A stretch of DNA of 64,000 nt. Origin: a virus. A model generated the notes under the pieces. That model saw nothing but the letters and a program-made list of their open reading frames with translations. It did not search any database and was not told the DNA's origin. This document shows, piece after piece, positions 52,254 to 59,875 of the stretch. The stretch spans positions 1-64,000 of the IMG/VR virus record IMGVR_UViG_3300032236_002285; one strand, 5' to 3'. The translations under genes and the position numbers were made by a program. Every line of letters begins with the position of its first letter. Positions within the stretch are counted from its first letter, which is position 1.

Positions 52254-52597
52254 TAACTTTTTTATTTTACATAGTATCAATTCTTTTTGCCTGTAACGAA
52301 GTTTATTATGTACTTAATAAGCTACGATTAGATACTAATTTTAAGAACTTGGATCTTACATCATCTAGTAAGGTAGATATAGCACATTATTTATTTAGAA
52401 TTATGTTTTGGGTTTGGATGATTATTGGTATTTGGTCATCTCAATCTGGCTTATTTATATTTCTGTGTATATTACACGCTGTTAGATTTCCTTTTTATCA
52501 TCTTAGTAGAAGACTTTATATAATTTGGACTAATATCTTACCAAGTATATCCTTTATCTTTATACTTATAATATTAGTTTATAAAATTAAAGGTTAA
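52250..52597 (+). CDS. Small integral membrane protein
   Basis: A 115-residue protein with about four hydrophobic segments (residues 2-20, 47-65, 67-84 and 92-111), positively charged short loops (RRLYIIW) and no signal peptidase site. It is coupled to the upstream gene by a 4-nt overlap and converges with the gp4-like gene, overlapping it by 11 nt. It could be a holin-type or membrane-modifying protein; nothing decides this. Confidence 0.68.
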   Translation: MITFLFYIVSILFACNEVYYVLNKLRLDTNFKNLDLTSSSKVDIAHYLFRIMFWVWMIIGIWSSQSGLFIFLCILHAVRFPFYHLSRRLYIIWTNILPSISFIFILIILVYKIKG

Positions 52598-53114
52598 ACT
52601 TTTTTAGATGTTGTTCAGTTATGATAATAAATTCATAGCCTTTCTTATTACACCAATTTATCATAGTCTCCCATTTTTGCTTATTTTTATAAGCCATTTT
52701 AAGGTCATATTCAAAGTTTTTTAACTTCTTCATTCCAGACTCTGGTACGTTAAGGTTGCCTTCATTTAAGTCTTGAACCATCTTATACTCTTTGAATGGT
52801 TTAACCTCTACAACGACTTGTTTAAGTACTCCATCTGAATTTCTCATCTCATAGTAGAAGTCAGGATAATAACAATGTTCTTTTATCTTAGTATCACCGT
52901 TATCAAAGTGTGTCATTTGATATGGTATTCTCATACACTCAGCACCCCACTTTGTAATGGTTTTATTATTATCTAACCAAGTCATTATTTTCTTTTCCCA
53001 AGAACTTCTGTAATAAACACCACCTTGTGTATTTAATTTAATTACTTTGTCTTTGTACTTTGGTATATAGTTGCCTTGATTATAGTTAGTGTTATTTGGT
53101 TTTGAATTTAACAT
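52587..53114 (-). CDS. 4: Head completion nuclease-type protein (T4 gp4-like)
   Basis: A 175-residue protein. VYYRSSWEKKIMTWLDNN (residues about 33-50), WGAECMRIPY, CYYPDFYYEM and VVVEVKPFKEY (about 99-109) are the conserved blocks of the T4 gp4 (gp50/65) head completion family, including the restriction-enzyme-like D...E-x-K core. Length is near T4 gp4 (150). It acts in finishing DNA-filled heads before tail joining. The last codons overlap the convergent membrane-protein gene. A TTTATATATA element lies about 20 nt upstream. Confidence 0.88.
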   Translation of the reverse strand: MLNSKPNNTNYNQGNYIPKYKDKVIKLNTQGGVYYRSSWEKKIMTWLDNNKTITKWGAECMRIPYQMTHFDNGDTKIKEHCYYPDFYYEMRNSDGVLKQVVVEVKPFKEYKMVQDLNEGNLNVPESGMKKLKNFEYDLKMAYKNKQKWETMINWCNKKGYEFIIITEQHLKKFNL

Positions 53115-53158
53115 ACCTTGGATTAGTTTATTTTATATATAAAAGAAAATAGATTTCC

Positions 53159-53854
53159 ATGGGTGAATTAGTAGATAGAGTCGGACTAAGAATGTTAGTT
53201 GATGGTGATGGGTTAGTAGATAACTTCAAAAACAATTCATTATACTTCTATGATAAATATCAAAAATCAGATAAAGATGTTAAAGCTGTTGATGTTAAAG
53301 ATATTTATCCAGGTGGCTTTTATCACTTTCATTATTTAGATGATTCTAATTGGATGAAATATTCACCGGTATTTATTACCAACTTTAAGAAGATATCAAA
53401 TCAAATAATAATATTTGGTGTAAATTTTAATTTTATTCCACTAGAGATAAGAGCTTACTTATTTGATAAATTTATAAAAGAAGAAGATTTTGATAAAGAT
53501 AATTTATTAAAAGTTAACTACGAGGGAATGTATTCTGAATTAATTAAATATGGCTTTGAATATGCTTTAGTTGAGTATAATGCTATACAAATAAGATTAG
53601 TACATAAAATAAGTATGAATCTTGTTCCTAGATTTATAATGTCAGCACACCCTAAGAATAAATACGACCCTGCTAAGTTATTTGATATATGGAAAGCTAA
53701 AATAGGTGATAAGAGTAAGAGAAATCAAGAGATAATGAAATCAATGATAGATGATTTTTATGACGTTAAAGGTGAGATTAATGAGAAGTATGTTTTATTA
53801 AAAGACCATATACAAAGAATACAGAATAGTATGAAAAAATATGGTGGTGGATAA
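53159..53854 (+). CDS. Phage structural-type protein, possible T4 gp2-like DNA-end protector
   Basis: A 231-residue soluble protein. PGGFYHFHYLDDSNWMKYSPVFI (residues about 51-73) followed by IIIFGVNFNFIPLEIRAYLFD (about 82-102) is a pattern I recall from conserved T4-like proteins annotated as DNA-end protectors or unknown virion proteins. In T4, genes 2, 50 and 4 are neighbours, and the gp4-like gene is adjacent here in divergent orientation. The identification is from memory of motif patterns and remains tentative. The C-terminus is charged and helical. Confidence 0.45.
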   Translation: MGELVDRVGLRMLVDGDGLVDNFKNNSLYFYDKYQKSDKDVKAVDVKDIYPGGFYHFHYLDDSNWMKYSPVFITNFKKISNQIIIFGVNFNFIPLEIRAYLFDKFIKEEDFDKDNLLKVNYEGMYSELIKYGFEYALVEYNAIQIRLVHKISMNLVPRFIMSAHPKNKYDPAKLFDIWKAKIGDKSKRNQEIMKSMIDDFYDVKGEINEKYVLLKDHIQRIQNSMKKYGGG

Positions 53855-53887
53855 TAATATATACACTATAAAAAATTAAAACTCTAA

Positions 53888-54361
53888 ATGAAACATTTAA
53901 GAAAATTTGAAGAACTTCAGTATTCTACATATATGAAAGCGGCTGATAAGATGCAGTCTTATGGTCAAACTGGTAAATCAGAGGTAATGAGAAAACATGC
54001 TAAAGATATCTCTAGAAAAGAGATAGATGAGATGACATTTGGTATATTAGTTGGTAATGTAAAAGAGTTTCCAAATGCTAAGCTTCAAACAGCTAGACTT
54101 TTTAAATCAGCTTCTTCTTGGGTTTTACAAGCTATTTTTAATTCTAATGAAAATACACATAGTATAACTTGTAGTGTTTCAAATAAAGGTGAAATTACCT
54201 GGTCAAGTGGTAATAAGTTCATCAATAGAAAATCAGTTGCTAAATTTCAACATTTAGTTTTATTACTTGCTAACTACCAACCAGATTTTTTAACATTCTT
54301 AAAAGATAATAACCTTAAATCTGAAGATTTAAAATTAGTGTCAAGAACATTTTATATCTAA
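53888..54361 (+). CDS. Hypothetical protein with capsid-targeting-like N-terminus
   Basis: A 157-residue basic protein beginning MKHLRKFEELQYSTYMK, the shared N-terminal peptide with a possible site after FEE (residue 9). The rest is a small alpha/beta domain (SSWVLQAIFNSNENTHSITC, then GEITWSSGNKF) with no known match. An AATAATATATA element is about 25 nt upstream. It lies between virion genes, immediately before the portal gene. Likely packaged. Confidence 0.75.
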   Translation: MKHLRKFEELQYSTYMKAADKMQSYGQTGKSEVMRKHAKDISRKEIDEMTFGILVGNVKEFPNAKLQTARLFKSASSWVLQAIFNSNENTHSITCSVSNKGEITWSSGNKFINRKSVAKFQHLVLLLANYQPDFLTFLKDNNLKSEDLKLVSRTFYI

Positions 54362-54400
54362 CACCTAATCTGGTTCTGACTTTAGAGGAAGGTTAGAAAT

Positions 54401-54410
54401 TTAATATATA
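54401..54410 (+). promoter_or_regulatory. Late-promoter-like TTAATATATA
   Basis: Exact motif, 24 nt before the ATG of the portal gene at 54435. Confidence 0.62.
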
Positions 54411-54434
54411 AACGAAATAGTTATTTTAAAATAA

Positions 54435-56162
54435 ATGGCATCTTATAATCAATTTCAAGCCGGCTCAGGTCAATCAAATTTCACTTATACAAATAGTGCT
54501 GTTGAAAATAAAGGACTTTTTAGTAGAATTTTAAGAAGTTTGTCATCATACGGTATGAACTATGATGATATGATTGTTAGAAACCAAGTTGGTATTGGTA
54601 TCAACGAAGATCCATTTGCTGCTAGAGGAAACTCAATGTATGATTTCTTTTCACAAAGAGCAGTGGCTTCTGTTTTAAACAGAAAATCAATTCCTTATTT
54701 AGATAAAGCATACGCTGATAAAAGAAGAATTCTAAGAGAATATTCAATTAAAGATGAAATCAGAGATTTCGTTAGTTCTATTACAGATGAAAGTATTGTT
54801 TATAATGATGAAAGAGATTTTTGCTCACCTGCTGCTTTAGGTAATGACTATTCTCAAGAAATTAAAGATAAATACCAAGAATATTTTGAAAAAATTTATA
54901 ATAAATATGGCTTTGGTGATAACATCACAGCTTGGAATATGATGAGAGATTTCTTAATTGATGGTTATCTAGCATTGGAAGTTATTTATGATGATAAGAA
55001 AAAGAATATTATTGGTTTTAATAGATTAAGACCTGAAACATTAGTTCCCGCATTTGAACCAACAATTGGTCACTTGTGGATCCAGTTTCCAGAAGATCCT
55101 CAATTAAGAAGAATCTTCTTAGACTCTCAAATTGTTTATATCTCATATTCAACTCAAAATGATTATTCAGAAACATCTTATGTAGAGGGTTTAATTAAAC
55201 CTTATAACCAATTAAAGATTCTTGAACAAACAAGAGTAATGTTTAACATTATTAATGCTACGGTTTATCAAAAGTTTACTATTCCTATTAAGGGTTTATC
55301 AAGACAAAGAGCCGAAGAACAAATCGGTCAATTGATTAATGACTATTCGGAAGAAGTTGAATGGGATGATTCATTAGGTACATTAACTATTAATGGTGCT
55401 AAACACTTACCTTATAATAAACAAATTTGGTTCCCTGAAGGAGATGCTGGTACTCCAGCTATGGAATTGGTTTCACCTGAAGGACATAATTTGAATGAGT
55501 CAGATATGTTGACTTGGTTCTACAATGCTCTAAAAAGAGCTTCTAAAATTCCTTTCCAACGTTTTGATAAAGAAAATGGTGGTGGTAACTTAATCAATGA
55601 CTCATCAGATATGACAAGAGATGAGATTAAATTTTATAACTTTATTAATAGATTAAGAGCTAACTTCAAAGAGATTATCGTTAAGCCGTTAAAACTTCAA
55701 ATGTTAATTGAGTTTCCTGAATTAAAAGAAGATGAGGTTCTTATGAACCAAATTGATATTATCTTTAACTCAAATCAAGTATTTGAAGAATGGAAAAAAT
55801 TAAATAATTTGGCTAAGAAAGCTGAAATATTTGGTACTTTAGTTGGTATTATGAATGGTGAAAAACCTTACTTCCATATTGAGTATTTAATTGATAACGT
55901 ATTCAAATTAACTCCAGAAGAAAAAGCAGAAAACCAAAAATATTGGGCTAAAGATGCCGCTGGTGCTCCTGGTGGAGGCGGTGGTGCTGGTGCTCCAGGT
56001 GGTGAAGGCGGTGGTGAAGGCGTTGTTCCTGGTGAAGGCGGTGAAGCCGGTGGTGGTGAGGCTCCTGAAGCTGGTGGTGCTCAAGCTGCTCCTGAAGCTC
56101 AGGCGGCTCCTGAAAATCCTCCTCCAGCCGAAGGTGGTGGTGAAACCGAATTTGAATTCTAA
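54435..56162 (+). CDS. 20: Portal protein (T4 gp20-like)
   Basis: A 575-residue protein. The conserved portal blocks include FDAR-like DPFAARGNSMYDFF, FVSSITDESIVYND (residues about 112-125), MMRDFLIDGYLALEVIYD, IVYISYSTQND, and the stem/wing segment YNALKRASKIPFQRFD followed by SDMTRDEIKFYNFINRL, which is highly typical of gp20. It forms the dodecameric entry ring for DNA and docks the terminase. The last 65 residues are a Gly/Ala/Glu/Pro-rich tail (GGGGGAGAPGGEGGGEG type), absent in T4 and probably disordered. Terminated by a strong bidirectional hairpin. Confidence 0.93.
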   Translation: MASYNQFQAGSGQSNFTYTNSAVENKGLFSRILRSLSSYGMNYDDMIVRNQVGIGINEDPFAARGNSMYDFFSQRAVASVLNRKSIPYLDKAYADKRRILREYSIKDEIRDFVSSITDESIVYNDERDFCSPAALGNDYSQEIKDKYQEYFEKIYNKYGFGDNITAWNMMRDFLIDGYLALEVIYDDKKKNIIGFNRLRPETLVPAFEPTIGHLWIQFPEDPQLRRIFLDSQIVYISYSTQNDYSETSYVEGLIKPYNQLKILEQTRVMFNIINATVYQKFTIPIKGLSRQRAEEQIGQLINDYSEEVEWDDSLGTLTINGAKHLPYNKQIWFPEGDAGTPAMELVSPEGHNLNESDMLTWFYNALKRASKIPFQRFDKENGGGNLINDSSDMTRDEIKFYNFINRLRANFKEIIVKPLKLQMLIEFPELKEDEVLMNQIDIIFNSNQVFEEWKKLNNLAKKAEIFGTLVGIMNGEKPYFHIEYLIDNVFKLTPEEKAENQKYWAKDAAGAPGGGGGAGAPGGEGGGEGVVPGEGGEAGGGEAPEAGGAQAAPEAQAAPENPPPAEGGGETEFEF

Positions 56163-56172
56163 AACATATTAT

Positions 56173-56206
56173 AAAAAAAGCCTCTCAAAATTGAGAGGCT
56201 TTTTTA
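56173..56206. terminator. Bidirectional hairpin terminator
   Basis: AAAAAAGCCTCTCAA and TTGAGAGGCTTTTTT form a 15-bp stem with a 2-nt loop between the portal gene and the convergent gene ending at 56204. Confidence 0.88.
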
Positions 56207-56656
56207 TGCTGCTTGTTTTGGATAATCTATATAAAAGTATTTTATATTATTGTCAATGATTAATTGATTAATTTCAATCTCTACATTTGATTCTATCAAT
56301 GATTTTAACAAATCACCCATATCAGTACTTAATGGCTTTATACCTAATGTTAGTTTTTCAACTAAGTCGTCTTTTATTATAAAGTGCATAGACTTTACAT
56401 CAAAACAAGCTTCTTTTATTTTTGCTTCTTCTTTAATATTTGGTGTCATCATACCCCAAATCATTCCTTTGTTGTATATTTCTTCAATATCAAACTGAAC
56501 TCTTCTTCCTTCTAATAAGTTAGTTAGTTTAATCTCTCTTTTAAATGAAATCCAGTCGCTAAAATTTTTAAGTATATCTTCATAATACTCTAATTTAGCA
56601 TCTTTTAAAATGACATCATATTTATATGTTTCACTATTTAATGATAAAAGTCCCAT
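56204..56656 (-). CDS. Hypothetical protein coupled to RNase R
   Basis: A 150-residue soluble protein beginning MGLLSLNSETYKYDVILKD, with mixed alpha/beta character. Its ATG overlaps the stop of the RNase R gene (TAATG), so expression depends on that gene. No recognised motifs or cysteine sites. It may be an accessory factor for the nuclease or unrelated. Confidence 0.7.
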   Translation of the reverse strand: MGLLSLNSETYKYDVILKDAKLEYYEDILKNFSDWISFKREIKLTNLLEGRRVQFDIEEIYNKGMIWGMMTPNIKEEAKIKEACFDVKSMHFIIKDDLVEKLTLGIKPLSTDMGDLLKSLIESNVEIEINQLIIDNNIKYFYIDYPKQAA

Positions 56657-58536
56657 TACAATAAAGTAAAATCTATTTGTTTTCTTTCTAAATCTACAGA
56701 CTTAACCACAACTTTAAGAGCATCTCCTAATCTAATTTTATCACCAGATTCATTAGTTATTGTGTAGTTATTTGTATCAACTGACCAAGTTCCTTCTAAA
56801 GATTGATATCTAACCATTCCTTCGCACTTACTTTCAATCAATTCAACATACATACCCCAGTCAGTTACACCTGAAACAATACCATCAAATACATTACCTA
56901 TCTTATCTAAAAGATATTCAGCTTGTTTATATTTAATTGAATCTCTTTGAGCCTTAGCCGCAACCAATTCTCTAGCAGAACACCATTTAGCTTGCTCTTC
57001 AATCTTACCTGGATTTCCTTGACCTGCTTTGTTTAAGAAATCAAACAAAATTCTATGTGTAATTAAGTCCGGGTATCTACGAATTGGAGAAGTAAAGTGA
57101 GAATAGTGAGTAAATCCTAAACCATAGTGTCCGATGTTCTTAATTGTATAAGTTGCTTTAGACATACATCTAGTAACTAAAGTCTCAATCATATTTTCTT
57201 CAGGAGTGTCTTTAATCTCTTTTAGTAAGTTATTAAGTGATTTTTTAATTTCAGCTGGATCATCAAAGATTTCCACATCATATCCAAAAGTTTTACAAAC
57301 TCCAACTAAAGCATTTAACTTGTCTATATTTGGTGTGTCGTGAACACGATAAACATTTGCCCAAATAGCATCAGATAAAGTTTTAGCAACTGACTTATTA
57401 GCAAGTAACATAAACTCTTCAATTAACTTGTTGGCTTCTTTTTGTTCTTTGAAATAAACTCCAATTGGCTTTTTATTATCTTCAGCTAATTTGAATCTTA
57501 CTTCAATGCCTCCCATTTCAATGGAACCTTCATTAATTCTTTTCTTTCTAATCTTTTTTGCTAGTGTGTCAAGTAATCTAATTTCTTTAGAATAATCACC
57601 ATCTTTGCCTTCAATGATTTCTTGTGCTTCTTCATAAGCATATCTTCTATCAGAATGAATAACGGTTTTACCCATCCAAGTATTTAATATCTCACCATTA
57701 CTATTCAAAGTAAATACAACAGAAAATGCTAATCTGTCTTCGTGTGGTTTAAGTGAACATATACCATTACTTAAACGTTCTGGTAACATTGGAACACATC
57801 TATCAACTAGATAAACAGAGGTAGCTCTTTTGAAAGCTTCATCGTCTAATTTAGTTCCTGGTTTAACATAGTGACCTACGTCAGCAATGTGAACACCTAC
57901 TTCAATTTTATTATCACTAATAATATTAACTGATAAGGCATCATCAAAGTCTTTAGCATCAACTGGGTCAATGGTTAAAGTAGTAACACTTCTCATATCT
58001 TTACGAGACTTTATTTCTTTTTCAGTGATAGTCTCAGGAACTAATTGAGATTCATCAATAACTTCTTGTGGAAACTCAACAGGTAAACCATACTCAATCA
58101 TAATTGAGTTCATTTCTGTATTGTTGTCACCTGAATTTCCTAGTATTTTTGTGATTTTTCCTTGTGGTGATTTAGAATCTTCCCACTTTGTTAGTTCAAC
58201 TACAACCTTTTGGTCGTGTTCGGCTTTTAATCCGCCTTTAATATAAAAGTCAACTGGTACTTTATAACTATCAGGTACAACAAATATTGTTTTTTTACCT
58301 ATTTGTACTCTACCGACATATTCAGTTTTAAATCTTGAAACAACTTCAATGACTTTCCCTTCTAATTTTCTTTCGGCTTGAAATATTTGAATTTTTACTT
58401 TATCTAAGTGTAAAGCCTTACCTGTGTTTTTCTTGTAGATAAAGATTTCTTTATCTTCTACTAATAAGGATGCGTTACCACTTGTCGCAAATTCTATCTG
58501 ACCTTCAAATACATCCCCTTCTTTTAATTTTATCAT
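56656..58536 (-). CDS. rnr: RNase R-like 3'-5' exoribonuclease (RNase II/RNB family)
   Basis: A 626-residue protein. Residues about 1-160 hold cold-shock-type beta domains. The RNB catalytic core starts near residue 180 with TLTIDPVDAKDFDDALS, giving the metal-binding Asp series at 190, 196, 198 and 199. It includes DRCVPMLPERLSN, and HYSHFTSPIRRYPDLITHR near residues 473-491. An S1-like domain ends the protein (about 545-626, GIVSGVTDWGMYVELIES). It is shorter than cellular RNase R (about 700-810). A phage copy may degrade host or structured RNA. It is coupled to a small downstream gene and ends near a homing-endonuclease island. Confidence 0.92.
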   Translation of the reverse strand: MIKLKEGDVFEGQIEFATSGNASLLVEDKEIFIYKKNTGKALHLDKVKIQIFQAERKLEGKVIEVVSRFKTEYVGRVQIGKKTIFVVPDSYKVPVDFYIKGGLKAEHDQKVVVELTKWEDSKSPQGKITKILGNSGDNNTEMNSIMIEYGLPVEFPQEVIDESQLVPETITEKEIKSRKDMRSVTTLTIDPVDAKDFDDALSVNIISDNKIEVGVHIADVGHYVKPGTKLDDEAFKRATSVYLVDRCVPMLPERLSNGICSLKPHEDRLAFSVVFTLNSNGEILNTWMGKTVIHSDRRYAYEEAQEIIEGKDGDYSKEIRLLDTLAKKIRKKRINEGSIEMGGIEVRFKLAEDNKKPIGVYFKEQKEANKLIEEFMLLANKSVAKTLSDAIWANVYRVHDTPNIDKLNALVGVCKTFGYDVEIFDDPAEIKKSLNNLLKEIKDTPEENMIETLVTRCMSKATYTIKNIGHYGLGFTHYSHFTSPIRRYPDLITHRILFDFLNKAGQGNPGKIEEQAKWCSARELVAAKAQRDSIKYKQAEYLLDKIGNVFDGIVSGVTDWGMYVELIESKCEGMVRYQSLEGTWSVDTNNYTITNESGDKIRLGDALKVVVKSVDLERKQIDFTLL

Positions 58537-58551
58537 ATATGAGTATTCTAT

Positions 58552-58947
58552 TTAAGAAACCTCATTTTGTTTATCTCTTTTTGATATATTATCTACACCA
58601 TATTTCTCAATAAGTGTATTCTTCATCTTATTAAGTACTTTTTTATTTTGTATTGGGTAGTCAACTCCAAAGTTTTTTCTTAGGGTTTCTTTTCTTTTTA
58701 CCTCTGAGCATTTTCTACAATAGTATTCTCCAAACTTGTTATCATATTTAACATAGTTCTTAAATATTACTTCTTTCTCAACTCCACATCCATCACACTT
58801 ACATTTTATTTTATAATGTGATCCTTTTGACATTAATTCAATTGGTATTTTAATTATTTCACCAATTGCTACATCATATCCTAAATCATCATAATACTGA
58901 TAATTTGATTCATTAATTTTTATCTCTATCTCTCTTGTTAGGATCAT
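58552..58947 (-). CDS. Zinc-ribbon protein resembling a truncated homing endonuclease
   Basis: A 131-residue protein. It has CKCDGC (about residues 49-54) and YCRKC (about 75-79) zinc pairs, then KETLRKNFGVDYPIQ and TLIEKYGVDNISK. These YGV repeats are typical of DNA-contact modules in Vsr-like and related phage homing endonucleases, where a nuclease domain would follow. Here the protein stops after DKQNEVS without a nuclease core, so it may be a truncated or degraded endonuclease, or a DNA-binding remnant. It is immediately upstream of RNase R on the same strand. Confidence 0.65.
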   Translation of the reverse strand: MILTREIEIKINESNYQYYDDLGYDVAIGEIIKIPIELMSKGSHYKIKCKCDGCGVEKEVIFKNYVKYDNKFGEYYCRKCSEVKRKETLRKNFGVDYPIQNKKVLNKMKNTLIEKYGVDNISKRDKQNEVS

Positions 58948-59058
58948 AAAAAACCGCTCAATTTCTTTTATTTATTAAATTTTATTCCTTTCCTCTTGAA
59001 TCTATCTATAAATAATCCTAACTTTTATAAATATGGTTTTCCTTTTAATAAATAGTGT

Positions 59059-59691
59059 ATGGCTTTTAAAAGAAAATGTACTAATTGTTTTTTTATTGGA
59101 ATGGATGATCAATACTTTACAAATAATAAAAAAATTTGTAATACTTGTTTTGATTTAAAATCTGAAGTTAAAATAAAGAAAAAATTAGAATCAAAAATAA
59201 AAAAGAGTGAGTATCTAAAATCTTGGCGATTAAAAAATAAAGAATATCTGAAAAAATATTCAGATAAGTGGATAAGTGAGAATCCTGAGAAAGTTAAAAA
59301 GTACTCAAAAAAAGCGTATTTAAAGAACAAAGAGTCTATAAATGAATATCAAAAATTTTATGTAAAAAAAAGAAGATTGAGTGATCCACTATTTAAATTG
59401 AAAACCAATCTAAGAAATCTAATAAAGAATAGTTTACAAAAACAAGGTTATACTAAAAAATCTAAAACCTATGATATAGTTGGGATATCTTATGATGAAT
59501 TTAGAGAGTATATAGAGAGTCAGTTTACAGATGGTATGTGTTGGGATAATTATGGAGAATGGCACTTAGATCATATAATTCCTATATGTTCTGCTGACTC
59601 TGAATCATCAGCTATTGATTTATGTTATTATAAAAATTTTCAACCATTATGGGCGGTTGATAATCAAACTAAAAGTGGTAAAATTTTATAG
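59059..59691 (+). CDS. HNH homing endonuclease-like protein
   Basis: A 210-residue protein with an N-terminal zinc pair (CTNCFF, then KICNTCFD), a Lys/Tyr-rich charged helix (residues about 45-130), and the HNH core near the C-terminus: WHLDHIIPICSADS (about 171-184) with a final FQPLWAVDNQTKSGK. Its layout matches the HNH gene at 42965. It is free-standing, between RNase R and the capsid-assembly genes, and with the zinc-ribbon gene at 58552 forms an endonuclease island. Followed by a long perfect inverted repeat. Confidence 0.85.
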   Translation: MAFKRKCTNCFFIGMDDQYFTNNKKICNTCFDLKSEVKIKKKLESKIKKSEYLKSWRLKNKEYLKKYSDKWISENPEKVKKYSKKAYLKNKESINEYQKFYVKKRRLSDPLFKLKTNLRNLIKNSLQKQGYTKKSKTYDIVGISYDEFREYIESQFTDGMCWDNYGEWHLDHIIPICSADSESSAIDLCYYKNFQPLWAVDNQTKSGKIL

Positions 59692-59697
59692 GTTGGA

Positions 59698-59749
59698 ACG
59701 TCTAAAATGTTGATTTTTATTTAAAAAATCAACATTTTAGACGTTTTAT
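59698..59749 (+). terminator. Long perfect inverted repeat, terminator-like
   Basis: AACGTCTAAAATGTTGATTTT (59698-59718) is perfectly repeated in inverse at 59725-59745, giving a 21-bp stem with a 6-nt loop followed by T-rich sequence. It is longer and less GC-rich than the other terminators here and follows the HNH gene. It may be a terminator or a palindromic recognition site. Confidence 0.7.
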
Positions 59750-59875
59750 TTTTACACACTCTTGAAACAAAATGCCCTGATAGATTACACTCGGTCTGTA
59801 AATAATCCACCTTTGATTTTTTTGAATAAATAAGGTCTTATATATACTCTATATTTTAAAAAATAATAAACTTAA
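59750..59875 (+). other. Leader region of the protease-scaffold gene
   Basis: About 125 nt without a convincing open frame. It holds TTATATATA-type AT motifs near 59839-59850 (a variant of the late-promoter motif) about 25-35 nt before the ATG at 59876. No tRNA-like cloverleaf or riboswitch was seen. Confidence 0.45.

Noticed and set aside
59750-59875. Possible tRNA or riboswitch in the leader before the protease-scaffold gene
   Set aside because: No cloverleaf, anticodon arm or conserved riboswitch core could be drawn.
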